A stretch of 64,000 nt of DNA, taken from the NCBI GenBank assembly GCA_900169235.1, contig FWCC01000043.1, forward strand, positions 310,001 through 374,000. Direction: 5' to 3'. Below are positions 1 to 11,673 of the stretch, in pieces; the first letter of the stretch is position 1, and each line of letters begins with the position of its first letter. The notes beneath the pieces were generated by a model, which worked only from the letters and a program-made list of their open reading frames with translations, searched no databases and was not told the origin of the DNA. Made by a program: the position numbers and the translations under genes. Source of the stretch: Zarea fungicola (Eukaryota; Ascomycota; Sordariomycetes; Hypocreales; Cordycipitaceae).

Positions 1-412
1 ATTGAAGGCAAAAAATTGGCTGGCCTGTCTCGTTTGCCTACCCCCGGCAAATGACGTCGATGAGCCAACTCCCATTGGTTTCGTTATGCTGTCTGATAGC
101 AGCACCGAGCATATCCGCATCGGGACCGTATCTATTTGCATCATCTCGAGGTACCAAGGCCTGGGCTACGGATCTGAGACAATGCGCTGGGTGATTGATT
201 GGGCATTTTCATTTGCCAACTTGCATCGGTTGCAGCTAACGTCCAACTCTTTTAACGACGTTGCCATTCATATATATAAGCGCTGCGGGTTTGTGGAAGA
301 AGGACGGAAGAGAGAGGCAGCATATTTTGCAAACCAGTATTATGACTTGGTTGAGATGGGGATCTTGCGACGAGAGTGGATGGTTGTCAAGGAAACCACT
401 TCGAATGTGTAG
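1..412 (+). CDS. GNAT-family N-acetyltransferase, C-terminal part (5' end outside window)
   Basis: The open frame runs from the window edge (codons begin at base 2) to a TAG at 410-412, so only the C-terminal ~136 residues are present and no genuine start is visible. The fragment has the core of the GNAT fold: a beta strand (IGTVSICI), the acetyl-CoA pyrophosphate-binding motif RYQGLGYGSE (Q/RxxGxG type) followed by the helix MRWVIDWAF, then NDVAIHIYKRCGFVEEGRKRE, the typical strand-helix ending of RimJ/RimL-like acetyltransferases. It would transfer acetyl from acetyl-CoA to an amine; the substrate cannot be predicted. Family assignment is firm, specificity unknown. Confidence 0.85.
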   Translation, partial: LKAKNWLACLVCLPPANDVDEPTPIGFVMLSDSSTEHIRIGTVSICIISRYQGLGYGSETMRWVIDWAFSFANLHRLQLTSNSFNDVAIHIYKRCGFVEEGRKREAAYFANQYYDLVEMGILRREWMVVKETTSNV

Positions 413-2137
413 TTTTACTACTCTTAATTGAAGATAATAGCTGGATCATTGGCCGCAGATTATGAAGAGAGGATATAATGGAGGGCTGGTAGGTGTGAAG
501 TCAATTATTTCAAACAGTCACTAAAGCAGCTTATTAGCACGACTCGGGACACGGCTTGGAGCTGATAAAGATAAATCGGAAAGAATAAAAGTCCAAATAT
601 AGCATACGATATCAACTAAAATCGGTGCCTTAGAAATGATTCTGTTTATTTTCTTCTTTCATGAAGACAGCATGCCGTAGCTGTTTCCGTGATCTGGTCG
701 GCCAGTCTCCAATTGTAGTTCCCTTTTGACATCGCCATACGAATAGCCCCTGTCCTGCTGTCCACCAATTCGAGTGAGTCAACCTGCTACATCAGGTTCT
801 TATTCCTTCAGCCAATTTCAAGCTACGCATGAGATAGTAGTAATACGACTTTGGTTTTGAAGTGGTTGGAAACAGCAGCCTCGTATTTGCGAGTCATCTA
901 TAATGCCAAAATGCGCGGTCTACCTGCACATATGACCACAGCCACTCTGACGACTCTGGATCCCGTTCGATCTCCGATAGATAACCAGGTGAGCGCTTGA
1001 TTAGTAGTTGGGTCGGTGACGACCAGCGAATTCCAAGTGTTGTATGTAAACTATCTTTTTTTTTGCTGGGTTTTGGTCGGTTCCGACCAGATAAGTTTTC
1101 TAGGAATATGAGCAAGCGAAACGCCAGCTCTTTCAGAGTTGAAAACGCTGCAATAGTGAGGAAGCCTGACCTAGAATATAGATGAAAACAGCGGATAATG
1201 TTTCGTAACTCGATAGTTAGTCACGTGGATGAAAGAGTGTTGATTGTTGAGGTCGAGGGGTGCATATCCTTAGTTGCAGAGGTTTCAACTGAGGGGTAAA
1301 ATCTTACTTCTGTATATAGAGCATCATACCACTTATTTATATAACCCTCGCAATATGGAATGGGTTGTGTAGGTATGGAGGGCCCCTACGTTGGTTCACC
1401 TTTCCACTCGTTCACTGTCCTTGCTTTGGCTATTCTGATAGACGTTGCAACACGTCTTCCCCGGAAACACATACCTACCGGGACATTAGAGTATATAGGA
1501 CATTTAATGAGGATCGTCAATTTGGTTCCAAGACGAGTCTTTTTCGCGAGCCGTCAGCCCGTCGCTATTAGAGTGGGAGAAAATAAGAGGTTAGGCAACC
1601 TTTGTAAGGTGATACAAGTGTAATGGCACACAAGCCTGTGAAGACCAATATCCATATTTACTCTTCAGTTGCGCGGGAGTCCCTCTAGAGGGCGCGTAGA
1701 AATCATTACTGTCTCTCCATAAGCGGTACCTGATTGTTGGCGTTCTGGGAAGTAGTAATACTTGTTTAAACTGCGGATATACCATGTTGGTCTATGCTCC
1801 ATGCTGTTCCAGCATGGTGGCGGCTAGACCTTCTTCATCATCTCTGCGAAGCGTTGCAACTTTAATACTTGACTTTGTCCTCGTTTTAAATCACGCAGTT
1901 TACTAGTTGCCCATATTTTACTCCCTACAGTGCACGATAAACTAGTCAGTTGGCTATGGCTTTGTGTAGCCTCGAGTGGCCGAAAGATCGACGGTAGCTG
2001 AAGGGAATTCCATTTGCCGCGCCACAATATAGTCACGCGTTGCAAAAGCAAAAAAAAACGAGGTCCAACCCTCGGCCGTGCACCAGCTTCGCGCAAGCAT
2101 CTTGGGTTGTGAATGAAACTTTTTTTCTTCATCAGCG
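413..2137. other. intergenic, no gene seen
   Basis: About 1.7 kb with only short overlapping frames without domain features. It contains a T-tract near 1056-1064 and a 16-bp perfect inverted repeat at 1074-1089 (TGGTCGG-TT-CCGACCA). The stretch just before 2138 is presumably the promoter and leader of the acyltransferase gene. Confidence 0.6.
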
Positions 2138-3777
2138 ATGAACAAAATTGCCAGCCTTTTCAGACAGAAGAACCAAGAGCTGGTTCGCGAAGGACAAGCC
2201 AGCGATGTATACCCCGTACATCTGTTTGATAATTTCGACACAAGGCGCATCTTCGTAACCCGGGTATTGCGCTTCAATGATGTTCTTGACGCTGAGAAAC
2301 TCCGGTTATCACTTGGGCAGCTACTTGAAATAGGCGACTGGCGGAGGCTGGGAGGACGTCTAAGACGGAAGGTATTTGTTACAATGACAGTGGTTTCTGA
2401 TGCTTAAATGCCGAATCAGCACACGTTCTGACGTTCTCTCTCCTTTCTTTGCTCTTTTAGAACAATGGACGACTGGAGGTGCATGTACCTAGAAAGTTTA
2501 CTCCCAGTCAACCCGCGTTTACGTTTTCTCATAATCAGCAATTCGTCGGAACGAGCATATACGATCATCCGCAAGCCCGCTGCCTGCACATTCCAACAAC
2601 CGGGCCTTCGATCTTGGCAGTCCCGCCGTACAAATGCATGTTCGCGACACCACCGAATTTTCCCACAACAGTTGATGACATGATCAAACGAGGGCTGCCC
2701 CAACTATTACTGTACATAACGTCTTTCAGTGACGCTACCTTGGTGTCTCTCGTTTGGCCTCACACCTTGTCAGACGGCTCCGGTATCCGAGCACTGCTGC
2801 AGAATTGGGCTCACGTTCTGTCTGGCCGCGAAGAGCAAGTTTCGCCGATGTTAGGCGCGTGGAAAGATGTGATATTAGAGGCTGAAAACGTAGAGTCTAA
2901 AGCCGACAGAGAACCCTGGGCGATTGAGCCAATGCGCCTCGAGGGATGGCCGATGCTGGCATGGGGCTTGCGGTATCTCTGGTACTGGATTCGAAGCCCT
3001 GCTCTGGAATCCAGGACAGTATTCTTACCGCACGAAACCGGTGCCAAGATCAAGACACAGGTACAGAAAGAGATTGACAGTATGCCGGTTGATCCTGCGC
3101 AGAAAAACTTTGCCAGCGAAGGGGATATTTTCACCGCCTGGGTCACCCACATTGTCGCAGGCTCCGAATCAAAGAAAAGACCAATTACTATCATGGCGTT
3201 TTACGACTTGCGTCGCCCAATTGCATCTGTCATGAACTCTGGCGGATTATACATTCAGAACTTGCTCATGTTGACGTACGCATTCATCAGCCCACAGCTT
3301 CTTCGCGGTCCAGTCGGGCCTGTCGCCGTCGCCCATAGACGCCACCTCCAGCAACAGACTTCGCCGCCGCAAGCGCTTGCGTGCTCAAGAAGGCATCGCC
3401 TCGACCTTGAAACAACAGGCCGCCAGCGACACCTATTTGGGGAGCCAACATCCCAGGCGATTCTCTTCAACAATTTTCTAAAAGCCGGCTATCTAACCGA
3501 GGTCGATTTCAGCGCGGCGGTCTTGCGTTCTGGGGAGACTGCGGAAAGGAGAAACAATCCGTCCGGAACGCCCATTGTTTACTCGTACCGTGTGGATAGC
3601 GTACCGTTGGACAAAGTCACGAGCTTTTACATGCTAGGCAAGGATCATGGTGGGAACTATTGGTTTCAGGGAAACCTTCGGCCAGCAGCCTGGGCTGAGA
3701 TGGAAGAGAGGCTTAGACAGCTCGATCTAGCGGAGACGCCAAAAGTAGAACACCCTTCAGCCGCTGTAATCCCATAG
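2138..3777 (+). CDS. HXXXD-type acyltransferase (fungal transferase family)
   Basis: Two exons, 2138-2371 and 2461-3777, joined in phase 0 across an 88-bp-class GT-AG intron (donor AAG|GTATTT, acceptor TTTTAG|AAC); product ~516 residues, normal for the BAHD/chloramphenicol-acetyltransferase-like fold. The key motif HTLSD (residues ~179-183) followed by GSG matches the HXXXD active site, whose His acts as the general base in acyl transfer from an acyl-CoA to an alcohol or amine. The DFGWG structural motif of plant BAHD enzymes is not evident near the C-terminus, as in many fungal relatives. There is no signal peptide, so it is probably cytosolic. The gene lies upstream of, and on the same strand as, the tyrosinase, which could mean a small metabolic pair. 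Substrate unknown. The start is the first ATG in frame with the family-like N-terminus. Confidence 0.82.
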
Positions 3778-4707
3778 TCTTTGTCTCAATAGACAAGGAG
3801 AGGTCCTTTTTTGACAGCGGTTCTATTCGGCCGATTGGCCAAAATTATTTTATTACGTTTTATGCCGGCCGTCAAAGCTCGTCCAATGAAGAATTATTTA
3901 TGCGCCGACTAATTTCGACTGCAATATCATCTCTAGATTGTGGCTTGATCAACATTCATCCTGGGCCACTCATCCAGCGAGTACTTGGCTGCGGACGGTT
4001 CTATGCACGTCGGCGGAGCACGCGACCGAACTGCACCTTGCGCCGCACTGTCCAAGTGGCAAGGCGTGGCAAGGCTGTTCCCATTGGCTCAAACCCCTGG
4101 TTCATCCCAGACCTATGATTCAGGTGCCTCTTTCAAGGGGCAACCCGCAGATGAGCCACCGACCCGGCGCCTAGGGACAATACTTTGCGGTAGGACAATC
4201 TCCTAAAATGAGCACGGGGTTACCGTTGCGGTGGTGAAGATTCGCTTTGTGGGTCATCCAAAAGTTCCTCCAGTGTCGCCAGCGCCATTGACATTTGATT
4301 GTGGTGCTTATGCGGCGCTACGGTCAGGAGGTGCTCCAATAGCAGAACTTGGTTCCCCGGTCGAGTCGCAATAGAAGTCATCTCCTCTAGAGGTCGGTAG
4401 GCATAAGGACTAAACGGACGGCGGTAATTAAACTTGGTCTCCTGGCTGAATGCGACCGCGTTGGTCAAATGGCCCACCAACTGGTGTTGCGTCCACTTTG
4501 CTGAACCGATGGAACCCAAGAGACTGGTCCGTCTCGGTCTCGGCAAACATGGGACTGGAGTTGATGTAGCTAATAATAGTTGGCTAGTGCAAGGGAAATG
4601 GGGAATATGGCTTTGTCGATGGTATAGATAAACAGGCAACACCCTGAAAGGTGCTCGGGGGATCTTCCTTGCTGAATCCGAGGTCAATTCCAATCTCTCT
4701 TCTCAAT
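3778..4707. other. intergenic, upstream of tyrosinase
   Basis: About 0.9 kb. Short frames on both strands lack ATG-initiated, domain-bearing products. This is probably the terminator region of the acyltransferase plus the tyrosinase promoter. Confidence 0.55.
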
Positions 4708-7113
4708 ATGATTGCACAACTTGGCAGCTTCAGCTTATTGCTGAATCTGATTACTTCAGTCTCGGCTGCATCATTCATTTCGGTAACCGGAGCGTCGTCG
4801 CCGGGCAATCCTGTGCCTTTGCGACGCAGTATCACAGAGCTTGCCGCTGAAGCAGGGCCTCAGTGGTAAGCAGCCCAATGTTTACCGCAGTGTGAAGAAG
4901 AATGCCTGGAATCTCTCTGACTAACGATAATGACACAGGGATCTCTACATCCAAGCCCTGCGATCGCTGTATGATCGAGATACAAGTGACCCGGAGTCTT
5001 TCTTCCAGATTGCTGGTATGTTGCGGCATCCATCACCCTATATATTGATGCATTTCGTAATAGTTTACCACAGGTATCCATGGCAGGCCATTTATCAATT
5101 GGAATAATACAGGTCCTATGAACACAAATGGCTGGGGCGGATATAGCACTCATGGAGTAATTTGCCCTGGATATTGCCCTTACTGAGCGTTACTGACAGG
5201 GTACAGGAAAACCTGTTCATCATCTGGCATAGACCCTTTGTCACGCTATTTGAGGTTTGTGTCTAACCACTCGGTTGATTTCAGAGTTCACTGACCCTTT
5301 GCTAGCAAACTCTGGTCAAAGAGGCTAAAAACTTGGCCGCAGGATATCCAGATCAATATCGTGCCGTCTATGAACAAGCGGCCGATCATCTTCGAGCGCC
5401 GTATTGGGACTGGGCACTTGAGCCATGGCTGCCCCAATCTGTGCTGCCTGAAACAATAACAATTAATGCTGCATCCAAGACAGGAATTGCATCAAAGACC
5501 ATCGACAACCCTCTCTTTACGTATAAATTCACGAGCGAAGTTATGCAGGGCAAGTTTGGGGAATTTAACACATATGATCGCATGTATAGATGCAGCAACC
5601 CTAATTCCGCGAATCAAAACTTGTACAGCAGAAACTACAAGTCCTGGCTGGTGAGCTGCATTTTCCCATAGTTCGAGGGCAACCCTTACTAATAATAATT
5701 GCGCGGCAGTATGATACATTCACGAGAGCGAAATCGTTTTCCGAATTCGCCACGACTGCCTCTTCTGGTAGCAGTCTCGAAGGAATTCACAATACCATTC
5801 ATTGGGATGCCGGCTGTGGTGGTCAGTTTATGGACTCTCAGTACTCTGCATTTGAGCCCCTGTTGTACGTGTCGATCTCCTTGAATCCTTTTCTTCCATT
5901 CAAGCAATATGTCCCTAACAACTGCGTCAGCATGCTTCATCACTCCAATGTGGACAGACTGTGGGCGTACTGGCAGGCTATGCACCCTGAAGCTTCTACC
6001 TTCAATGGCAGATATCAATGCCTCCCGCGATTCTCTACCCTTGGTGGCACTTTGACCAGCCTTGACTCACCCCTGCAGCCTTTCAAGCAAGCCAATGGCG
6101 ACTGGCACACCTCAAACTCTGTCAACTCTATCAAATCGTTTGGCTACTCATACTCAGGACTAGAGTATTGGACCATGTCGGAAGCAGAGCTGCAGCAGAG
6201 TGCTGTCGAACTCATCAACAATCTCTACGGGCCTACTCAGCAACAAAAGCCAAGCTCGACATCGTCGCAGATAAAACCCACGACGACTGCCACCACAAGC
6301 TCATCGGTAGTGAGGTCCACATCGAGACAGCAGACCAGCAGCGTGCCTTCTGCACCGTCGTCGTCTGTCCAAGCATCCAGCAGCGAACCCTCAGCATCCT
6401 CATCATCCACGACAGCAACCAGCAGCGCACAGGGCGCGTCGTCGTCAGGAACTGTGGTTAACAGCAACGCGACAACGACCATGATATCGACAACCAAGCC
6501 CGTTAGCACAACCTTGGTCACAGTCAGCGAAGCCACGCCTGCGATTCCCACAGGCACTAGCTCCGGCGCCCCGGGCCAGGTGAAGGAGCCCAGTCAACCG
6601 TCGCAATCGAACAACACGGAAACAGACAGTAATAAGCGATTTTATGTTGACATCAGTGTTGATGTATCTTACTTGCCTGTGCGCCCTTGCGCCATTGAAA
6701 TCTCGATTGAAATGTGGCGCGCCGGCGTCATGGCGATTATGCAAATGCCGGCGACAGGCGTTCTTCATGATTCCATCTCGCTTGCTGACGCTATTCAGTC
6801 TGCTGGTTTGAGCAAGTTCCCCGATGATGAGATTCTCAATCAGATCATGTCAAGACTGCATATTACTCTCCGCAAGGTATGATTGCAAATCTTTCCCATC
6901 CATCGTTGCCAAAGTTGAGGTAGCTAACTTCAGGTATAAAAACAGGCCGACGATTCAACCATCGATATTTCCACTCTTTCCGGACTACAGATCAAAATAG
7001 ATGAGATGAATGTGATACCAGCAGCAAGCACATCCGAACTGCCCCAGCTTTCCAAGTCGAGGAGCCAGACAGTTGTGGATGCACCAGTCAAAGGATGTGC
7101 CGCACCCGCCTAG
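4708..7113 (+). CDS. tyrosinase (type-3 copper monooxygenase) with Ser/Thr-rich linker and C-terminal lid domain
   Basis: Eight exons: 4708-4865, 4939-5015, 5074-5156, 5207-5254, 5306-5650, 5710-5864, 5931-6876, 6946-7113, giving ~659 residues. Tyrosinases oxidise monophenols to o-diphenols and o-quinones in melanin-type pathways. CuA ligands are read as H81 (GIHGRPF), H105 (YSTHG) and H114 (IIWHRPF); CuB as H264/H268 (HNTIH) and H292 or H293 (FMLHHSNVDRLW). The hydrophobic N-terminus (MIAQLGSFSLLLNLITSVSA) looks like a secretion signal. Residues ~391-512 form a Ser/Thr-rich, mucin-like linker, followed by the family's C-terminal domain (VRPCAIEISIEMW, MPATGVLH), which in relatives shields the active site until removed. 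Oddity: the Cys of the usual YCTH motif, which forms a thioether to a CuA His in characterised fungal tyrosinases, is Ser here (AGC). Intron 3 has two candidate acceptors (5199, 5206); only 5206 keeps the frame. Confidence 0.92.
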
Positions 7114-8092
7114 GCAGCTCGGACAACAACCTTTGCAAGCAACGCCATTCCTTTATTTTCCTTTTTGTAACTTTTTCCACAAATAATTTATAATTTATAA
7201 TCAAGACCACGCAATATCGTATATTGACCAAATAGCCGACTTTTCGGTTAATATTCCAGTTAGAACTGCGAAAGCCTTGAGAATCTTGCAAGTACTACTT
7301 TGGGAAGCGCAGGCCTTATTTCACTTCTGTATTAATATCAGCGGCCCCTAGACAGATTGATCCCCGATGGCACGTTTGTTGACATCAAAGCGTTGTACAT
7401 GCTTTACGCAGCTACAGTGTCACCATCTCTGTGATTGCGACAGTTTCGAGGGCATTTTCTACTGATAGTTATAAACTCTTTAGCATTAATACTGATTTAA
7501 ATAAGGAATAAGTTAACTAATTTGTGAAAATGAAAAGAGACAATTTTCGTCTTACAAAGCTGTCCTACCTTCAACGATCTCAGACTATATCGAGGCTCAT
7601 TCGAAACCATTCTGCTAAACTCAGATGCGCCAGGATGGTTTAACTGCCCACCGGTTAAAGAAAGTTGAAATACTACTACTGCGCATAATATTATTATTAA
7701 AAAAAGTTTTAAAGAAATCTTATATAACATATATCATCATGACTGAGTTTTCAATGTAAGTCTTCGATGTATTTTGGCGACTTTAAGATTCTCATCTCAG
7801 CCATAGCCGACCTTCTGGCAAATATAGTATCATAAATGATCACCAGGCCTTGAGAATGATAATATCACGCCCTTGGCATTGATGCCGAAGGATTCTTCTC
7901 TCGGCAACTCCACTTTGGGTATTTAGAAGTTCCATCCTAACACGGCCTTATCTAAGAAAGACAGTCATGATGAGGGCAGCAAAAACTTACTGGCCCCACC
8001 TTAGCATTTGTGACGAATTTAATGGTACTACTCATCTTCGCTCGCCTTCATCAACTGATATACTGGCTGCAAAACCAGTGAAGAGCGCAAAA
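7114..8092. other. intergenic, AT-rich
   Basis: About 1 kb, AT-rich around 7160-7740. No supported gene. An in-frame upstream ATG at 7967 could extend the following CDS by 42 residues. Confidence 0.55.
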
Positions 8093-9028
8093 ATGACGAC
8101 TCAAGATGATCTCCGTGCGCTCATAACACCCGAGTTGCTCAAGCTTATTGCCGAAGCCCATATGCCATACAGCAAGACGGAGCCGCTCGACTTTGCCGAC
8201 GTGACTGACTCCATCTTCAGCTCGGGCTTTGGCGACAAGGTGAGGCCTACTGCTGCCCGGGAGGCCCTCATTCTCATCAGCCAAATGAGTCCCAATGGGC
8301 AAATGCCATCTCCGTCAGACCTGGATCTCATGTCGTTTCTGCCACCGCCCGAGTCGCCCGAGTTCCCGCAGCAGTGCTATGGCCTTCAGCTGCTCCTTGA
8401 CCAGGCCTCTCGCGTGCTCTTTGACGGCATCGATCATCGCTGGCAATCCGGTCTGTTCGGTCCTCTGGCGCGTCGGCTCGCGGGCCAGTGGTACGCGCTG
8501 CCGGACGCCCAGCGACCCGACTCGTGGGCGCGATGCCGCGACGACATGGGCGTGGCGAGCTTTGACTACTGGATCGTCAGCCGCATCACATGGCTCGCGC
8601 CCATGATTCATGACGAGAACATTGAAAGCCAGAAGATCGGCATCGCCATGACTGAGGAGACGCGAGCCTTGTTTGAGGAGCGCTTTGGGCTCACAGATCC
8701 CTACCGTGCAAAGAGGGAGGAGCTGCTCAAAGACGACAAGGTGTTTCTGCGCGAGATGAGCAATCTAGGGCCACCGAGGGACGATGATGGCAAGGTAGAC
8801 CGCGCGACCTGGGTGTTTTGGTGGTGCATGATTCTCGACACACACCTGCCCATCATTGAGAACTATGGCCGGTATCCGTACCGCAATGCCATCTTGGGCA
8901 GAGAGAGCACCGCAGCGGAAAACCGCTGGCTGGATGATACGTCGCACATTGCAGAGGCACCTGCGGATGTGGCGGCCAGGATCAAGAGTGACATTGCCAA
9001 GGGAATATGGACACCACTCGGTCAGTGA
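8093..9028 (+). CDS. DUF924 family protein
   Basis: Intronless, ~311 residues from the ATG at 8093 (MTTQDDLRAL); an ATG at 7967 in the same frame would add 42 residues of low-complexity sequence, so the downstream start is preferred but not proven. The C-terminal half carries the DUF924 signature: a helical stretch with MILDTHLPIIENYGRYPYRN followed by AILGREST, then ENRWLD. DUF924 proteins are all-helical and widespread in bacteria and fungi; their biochemical role is not established, so no function is assigned. No signal peptide or membrane segment is evident. It is GC-richer than its flanks, as expected of a real coding exon. Confidence 0.83.
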   Translation: MTTQDDLRALITPELLKLIAEAHMPYSKTEPLDFADVTDSIFSSGFGDKVRPTAAREALILISQMSPNGQMPSPSDLDLMSFLPPPESPEFPQQCYGLQLLLDQASRVLFDGIDHRWQSGLFGPLARRLAGQWYALPDAQRPDSWARCRDDMGVASFDYWIVSRITWLAPMIHDENIESQKIGIAMTEETRALFEERFGLTDPYRAKREELLKDDKVFLREMSNLGPPRDDDGKVDRATWVFWWCMILDTHLPIIENYGRYPYRNAILGRESTAAENRWLDDTSHIAEAPADVAARIKSDIAKGIWTPLGQ

Positions 9029-9683
9029 GGTTAGGATTGTATTGAAACTATTACTTTGGACTATTTTCCGCCCCACCATATTTAATAAAACTCTATTAAA
9101 CCCGTAGTGTACTGCTACTATGCATTGTCCACATGTGCAACCAATTTGCTGCGGTTGGTGTTGGTTGTTTTGGTAATTAGTTGATGGACATGATCAGTAG
9201 TAGCCAGACCCTTGTCGTGATAAGGCCCGGCTAGTAGGTTAAAAAACCCAAGTTACCCGAGATGTCGACGCCCTCTCTTTCTGTTAGCTCCACTTTGGTG
9301 TCGTTGATGGAGACTTGCGGCTTGGTTCCTGGGGCTTTCGGCCACTTCTCCGCACTTTCAATTGTCGTCTTATTGTTTGCTAGTTTCCTGGAAGCGCACG
9401 AATGACCTGTGAGAGGGGCAGTCAAAGACTGGGGCGACAGCGGTCCGACTTAAAACTGATGAATTCCAGCCAAAACTCGAACTATTTTTATTAACTGTAA
9501 ACTATATGGGAACTTCGAACAGAGGATATTCCTGCCGTAATATTTGAAATTGTTGGACTCTTTCTTGCCTCCGTTATCTCCCCCGCGTACGAAACTTTGC
9601 TCTCATCTGAAAGTGTCAAACTGAGCTGTAGGAACTCGACCCAAATCTACAGAGCAGACTTCAAACGTTAACCAAAGGTCAAA
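9029..9683. other. intergenic between DUF924 gene and SDR gene
   Basis: About 650 bp. Nothing coding seen. The last ~100 bp are the presumed promoter and leader of the SDR gene, whose start context (AAAATGTC) is favourable. Confidence 0.55.
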
Positions 9684-10726
9684 ATGTCTATGAACGTGGA
9701 AGACTGTGCAAACATTCGGGAGGGATTTCCTCGGCCCTTTCCAGATATCCCAACCAATACCCTGCAGCAATTCAACATGGCCGGCAAAGTAGTTGTTGTG
9801 ACTGGTGCTGCTGACGGGTTAGGACTGGCGGTTGCCGAAGCCATGGCTGAAGCACAGGGTCATGTCGCTTTCTGGTATAATTCGTAAGTCTCTCTGTTCT
9901 ACCATTAACTATCCATTTCTCAATTGATGGCAATAGTAATGACGCTGCCGTTGCCAAAGCGGAAGCCGTGGGCAAGCAACACGGAGTAAAGGCTGTTGCG
10001 TACAGGGTAGATGGTCAGTTGTCTTGAGCGCTGTGATGTCTCGCGTCGTTACTGATGGTCATAGTTTCGGATCCTGAACAAGTGCAGGCTGCCATTTCGA
10101 AGGTGGTCCAAGATTTTGGCAAAATTGACGTTTTCGTGGCCAATGCAGGCAAGTCCAGTTTGACTCATCTCCACAGAGTTCCTGCTAACTCCTCCAGGCA
10201 TGGCGATTTCAAAGCCAATTTTGGAGCAAACCCTTTCGGAGTTTGACAAGCAGATGTCAGTAAATGGTAAGGCAAACATTTTGCATCCAGCTATGCAGAA
10301 GATTCGTATTGATTGACTTCTGCAGTGAATGGAGTCGTGTATTGCGCAAAATATGCAGGAGAGGTCTTTAAGCGCCAGGGCTTTGGAAACCTCATCATCA
10401 CCTCGAGCATGAGTGCCCACATTGTCAATGTGCCGACTGATCAGCCTATTTACAACGGTAGTAAGGCCTTTGTCACTCACTTTGGAAAATCATTGGCTCG
10501 TGAGTGGCACGACTTTGCGCGCGTCAATATCGTGTCTCCAGGCTTCTTCGACACAAAAATGGGCGCCGGTCCCACCGCTCTCAATGAAGCCTATCGCATG
10601 TCAGCTCTTGGACGACAGGGCCATGTGAAAGAAATCAAGGGTATTTATTTATACCTCGCTAGTTCTGCCTCAACTTTTATGACGGGCTCTGATGTTCTGA
10701 TTGACGGCGGATACGTGCTGCCTTGA
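9684..10726 (+). CDS. short-chain dehydrogenase/reductase, sorbose/xylulose reductase- or mannitol dehydrogenase-like
   Basis: Five exons: 9684-9883, 9937-10013, 10065-10148, 10198-10266, 10326-10726, giving ~276 residues. Classical SDR features in order: cofactor-binding TGAADGLG near residues 40-47, the NAG motif (VANAG), the catalytic Ser in ITSSMS, the catalytic YNGSK (YxxxK), and a C-terminal substrate loop ending SDVLIDGGYVLP. The overall pattern resembles fungal polyol dehydrogenases/L-xylulose reductases that interconvert ketoses and sugar alcohols with NADP(H); the substrate is inferred, not shown. Cytosolic, no signal peptide. Intron 3 is a GC-AG intron: the exon ends AATGCAG and the intron begins gcaagt, a perfect GC-donor consensus, needed to restore ANAGMA. 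Confidence 0.88.
10149..10197 (+). other. GC-AG intron in the SDR gene
   Basis: A 49-bp intron with donor CAG|GCAAGT and acceptor CCTCCAG|GC. No GT donor nearby keeps the reading frame and the conserved ANAG-M junction, so the GC donor is required. Confidence 0.8.
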
Positions 10727-11673
10727 GCTAGCTAGTCCTTCCAAGGAACTTTTGTGTTGGCCATGGATTGTAGTTCATTTTAGCAAAACTATTATATTCT
10801 GGCTTCGGCTACTCCAATTATGATAGATGGGTGATTTTATCTGAATTTTAAACTTGACCAGTGCCTAGAAACTGGCGCAGTGGCACTTTAGACAGCTGGC
10901 GATATCTGTGAAAGGTTTCCGAGGATTGTTATCCTGGTCATCTTGATCATAATTCAGCCCTGTCGATTAGATGCGCCGCCACGAGCGTCAAGCCACACAC
11001 GCTAAATGCCAATCTCAATGCATCTGAAACTCTAATAGGTGATAGCAGGAGATTGATTTTCTGCTGGGAGGCGTCGCACAGTCCCAGGAGGAACCAGGGT
11101 CAGAAGTCACAGCCGAGAGGGTTGTATCATGCATTGCTGTGAACCTACCCTAACACTAAAACCACAGCACCTCGTATTGCAAAATTAACAGCCTTGTTTC
11201 ACTCCGGGTGGATAAAAGTACCTACCAAAAATGATGCAAAATGACCCTGCATTGGAATTGCAACAAGGCCGCTTCATCCCAAATCGGAGTTGTGAGATTG
11301 CGAACGACTCTTGGCGAGGCCAGCCGCACAAGCAATCCAATTGTATTGAGTTGTAGAAACTTATCAGCCGTGATGTAGATTTTAAAACACGCAGATAGAT
11401 CACTACCATGTGGAGATACACTAATTGAATATTTGACGACCTGGATTTGATTGAGCCCAGGACAATTATTTCACTATAGTTTACTGGGCCTATCCGAGCG
11501 AAATCACATCTCAAAGTTCATTACGTTAGCATTTCATTTGGAAGACAGCATATTTGCTGATAAATTACTTGCTTTTATGTTCATATATACAACTATATAA
11601 TCAGTAAAATGCCCGAACCTGGATTTACGTTCTTAACATATCGGAGTGCCCATATCACTATTTGCATCACACA
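10727..11673. other. intergenic, convergent 3' regions
   Basis: About 950 bp between the 3' ends of the SDR (+) and lipase (-) genes. No supported gene. Confidence 0.55.

Noticed and set aside
3300..3450. Suspected frameshift in the acyltransferase (Arg/His/Gln-rich patch)
   Set aside because: The main frame resumes family-like sequence on both sides without a phase change; the alternative frame soon stops.
4220..4693. 157-codon minus-strand frame upstream of tyrosinase
   Set aside because: It starts at a TTG, has no recognisable domain, and lies across the tyrosinase leader; probably chance.
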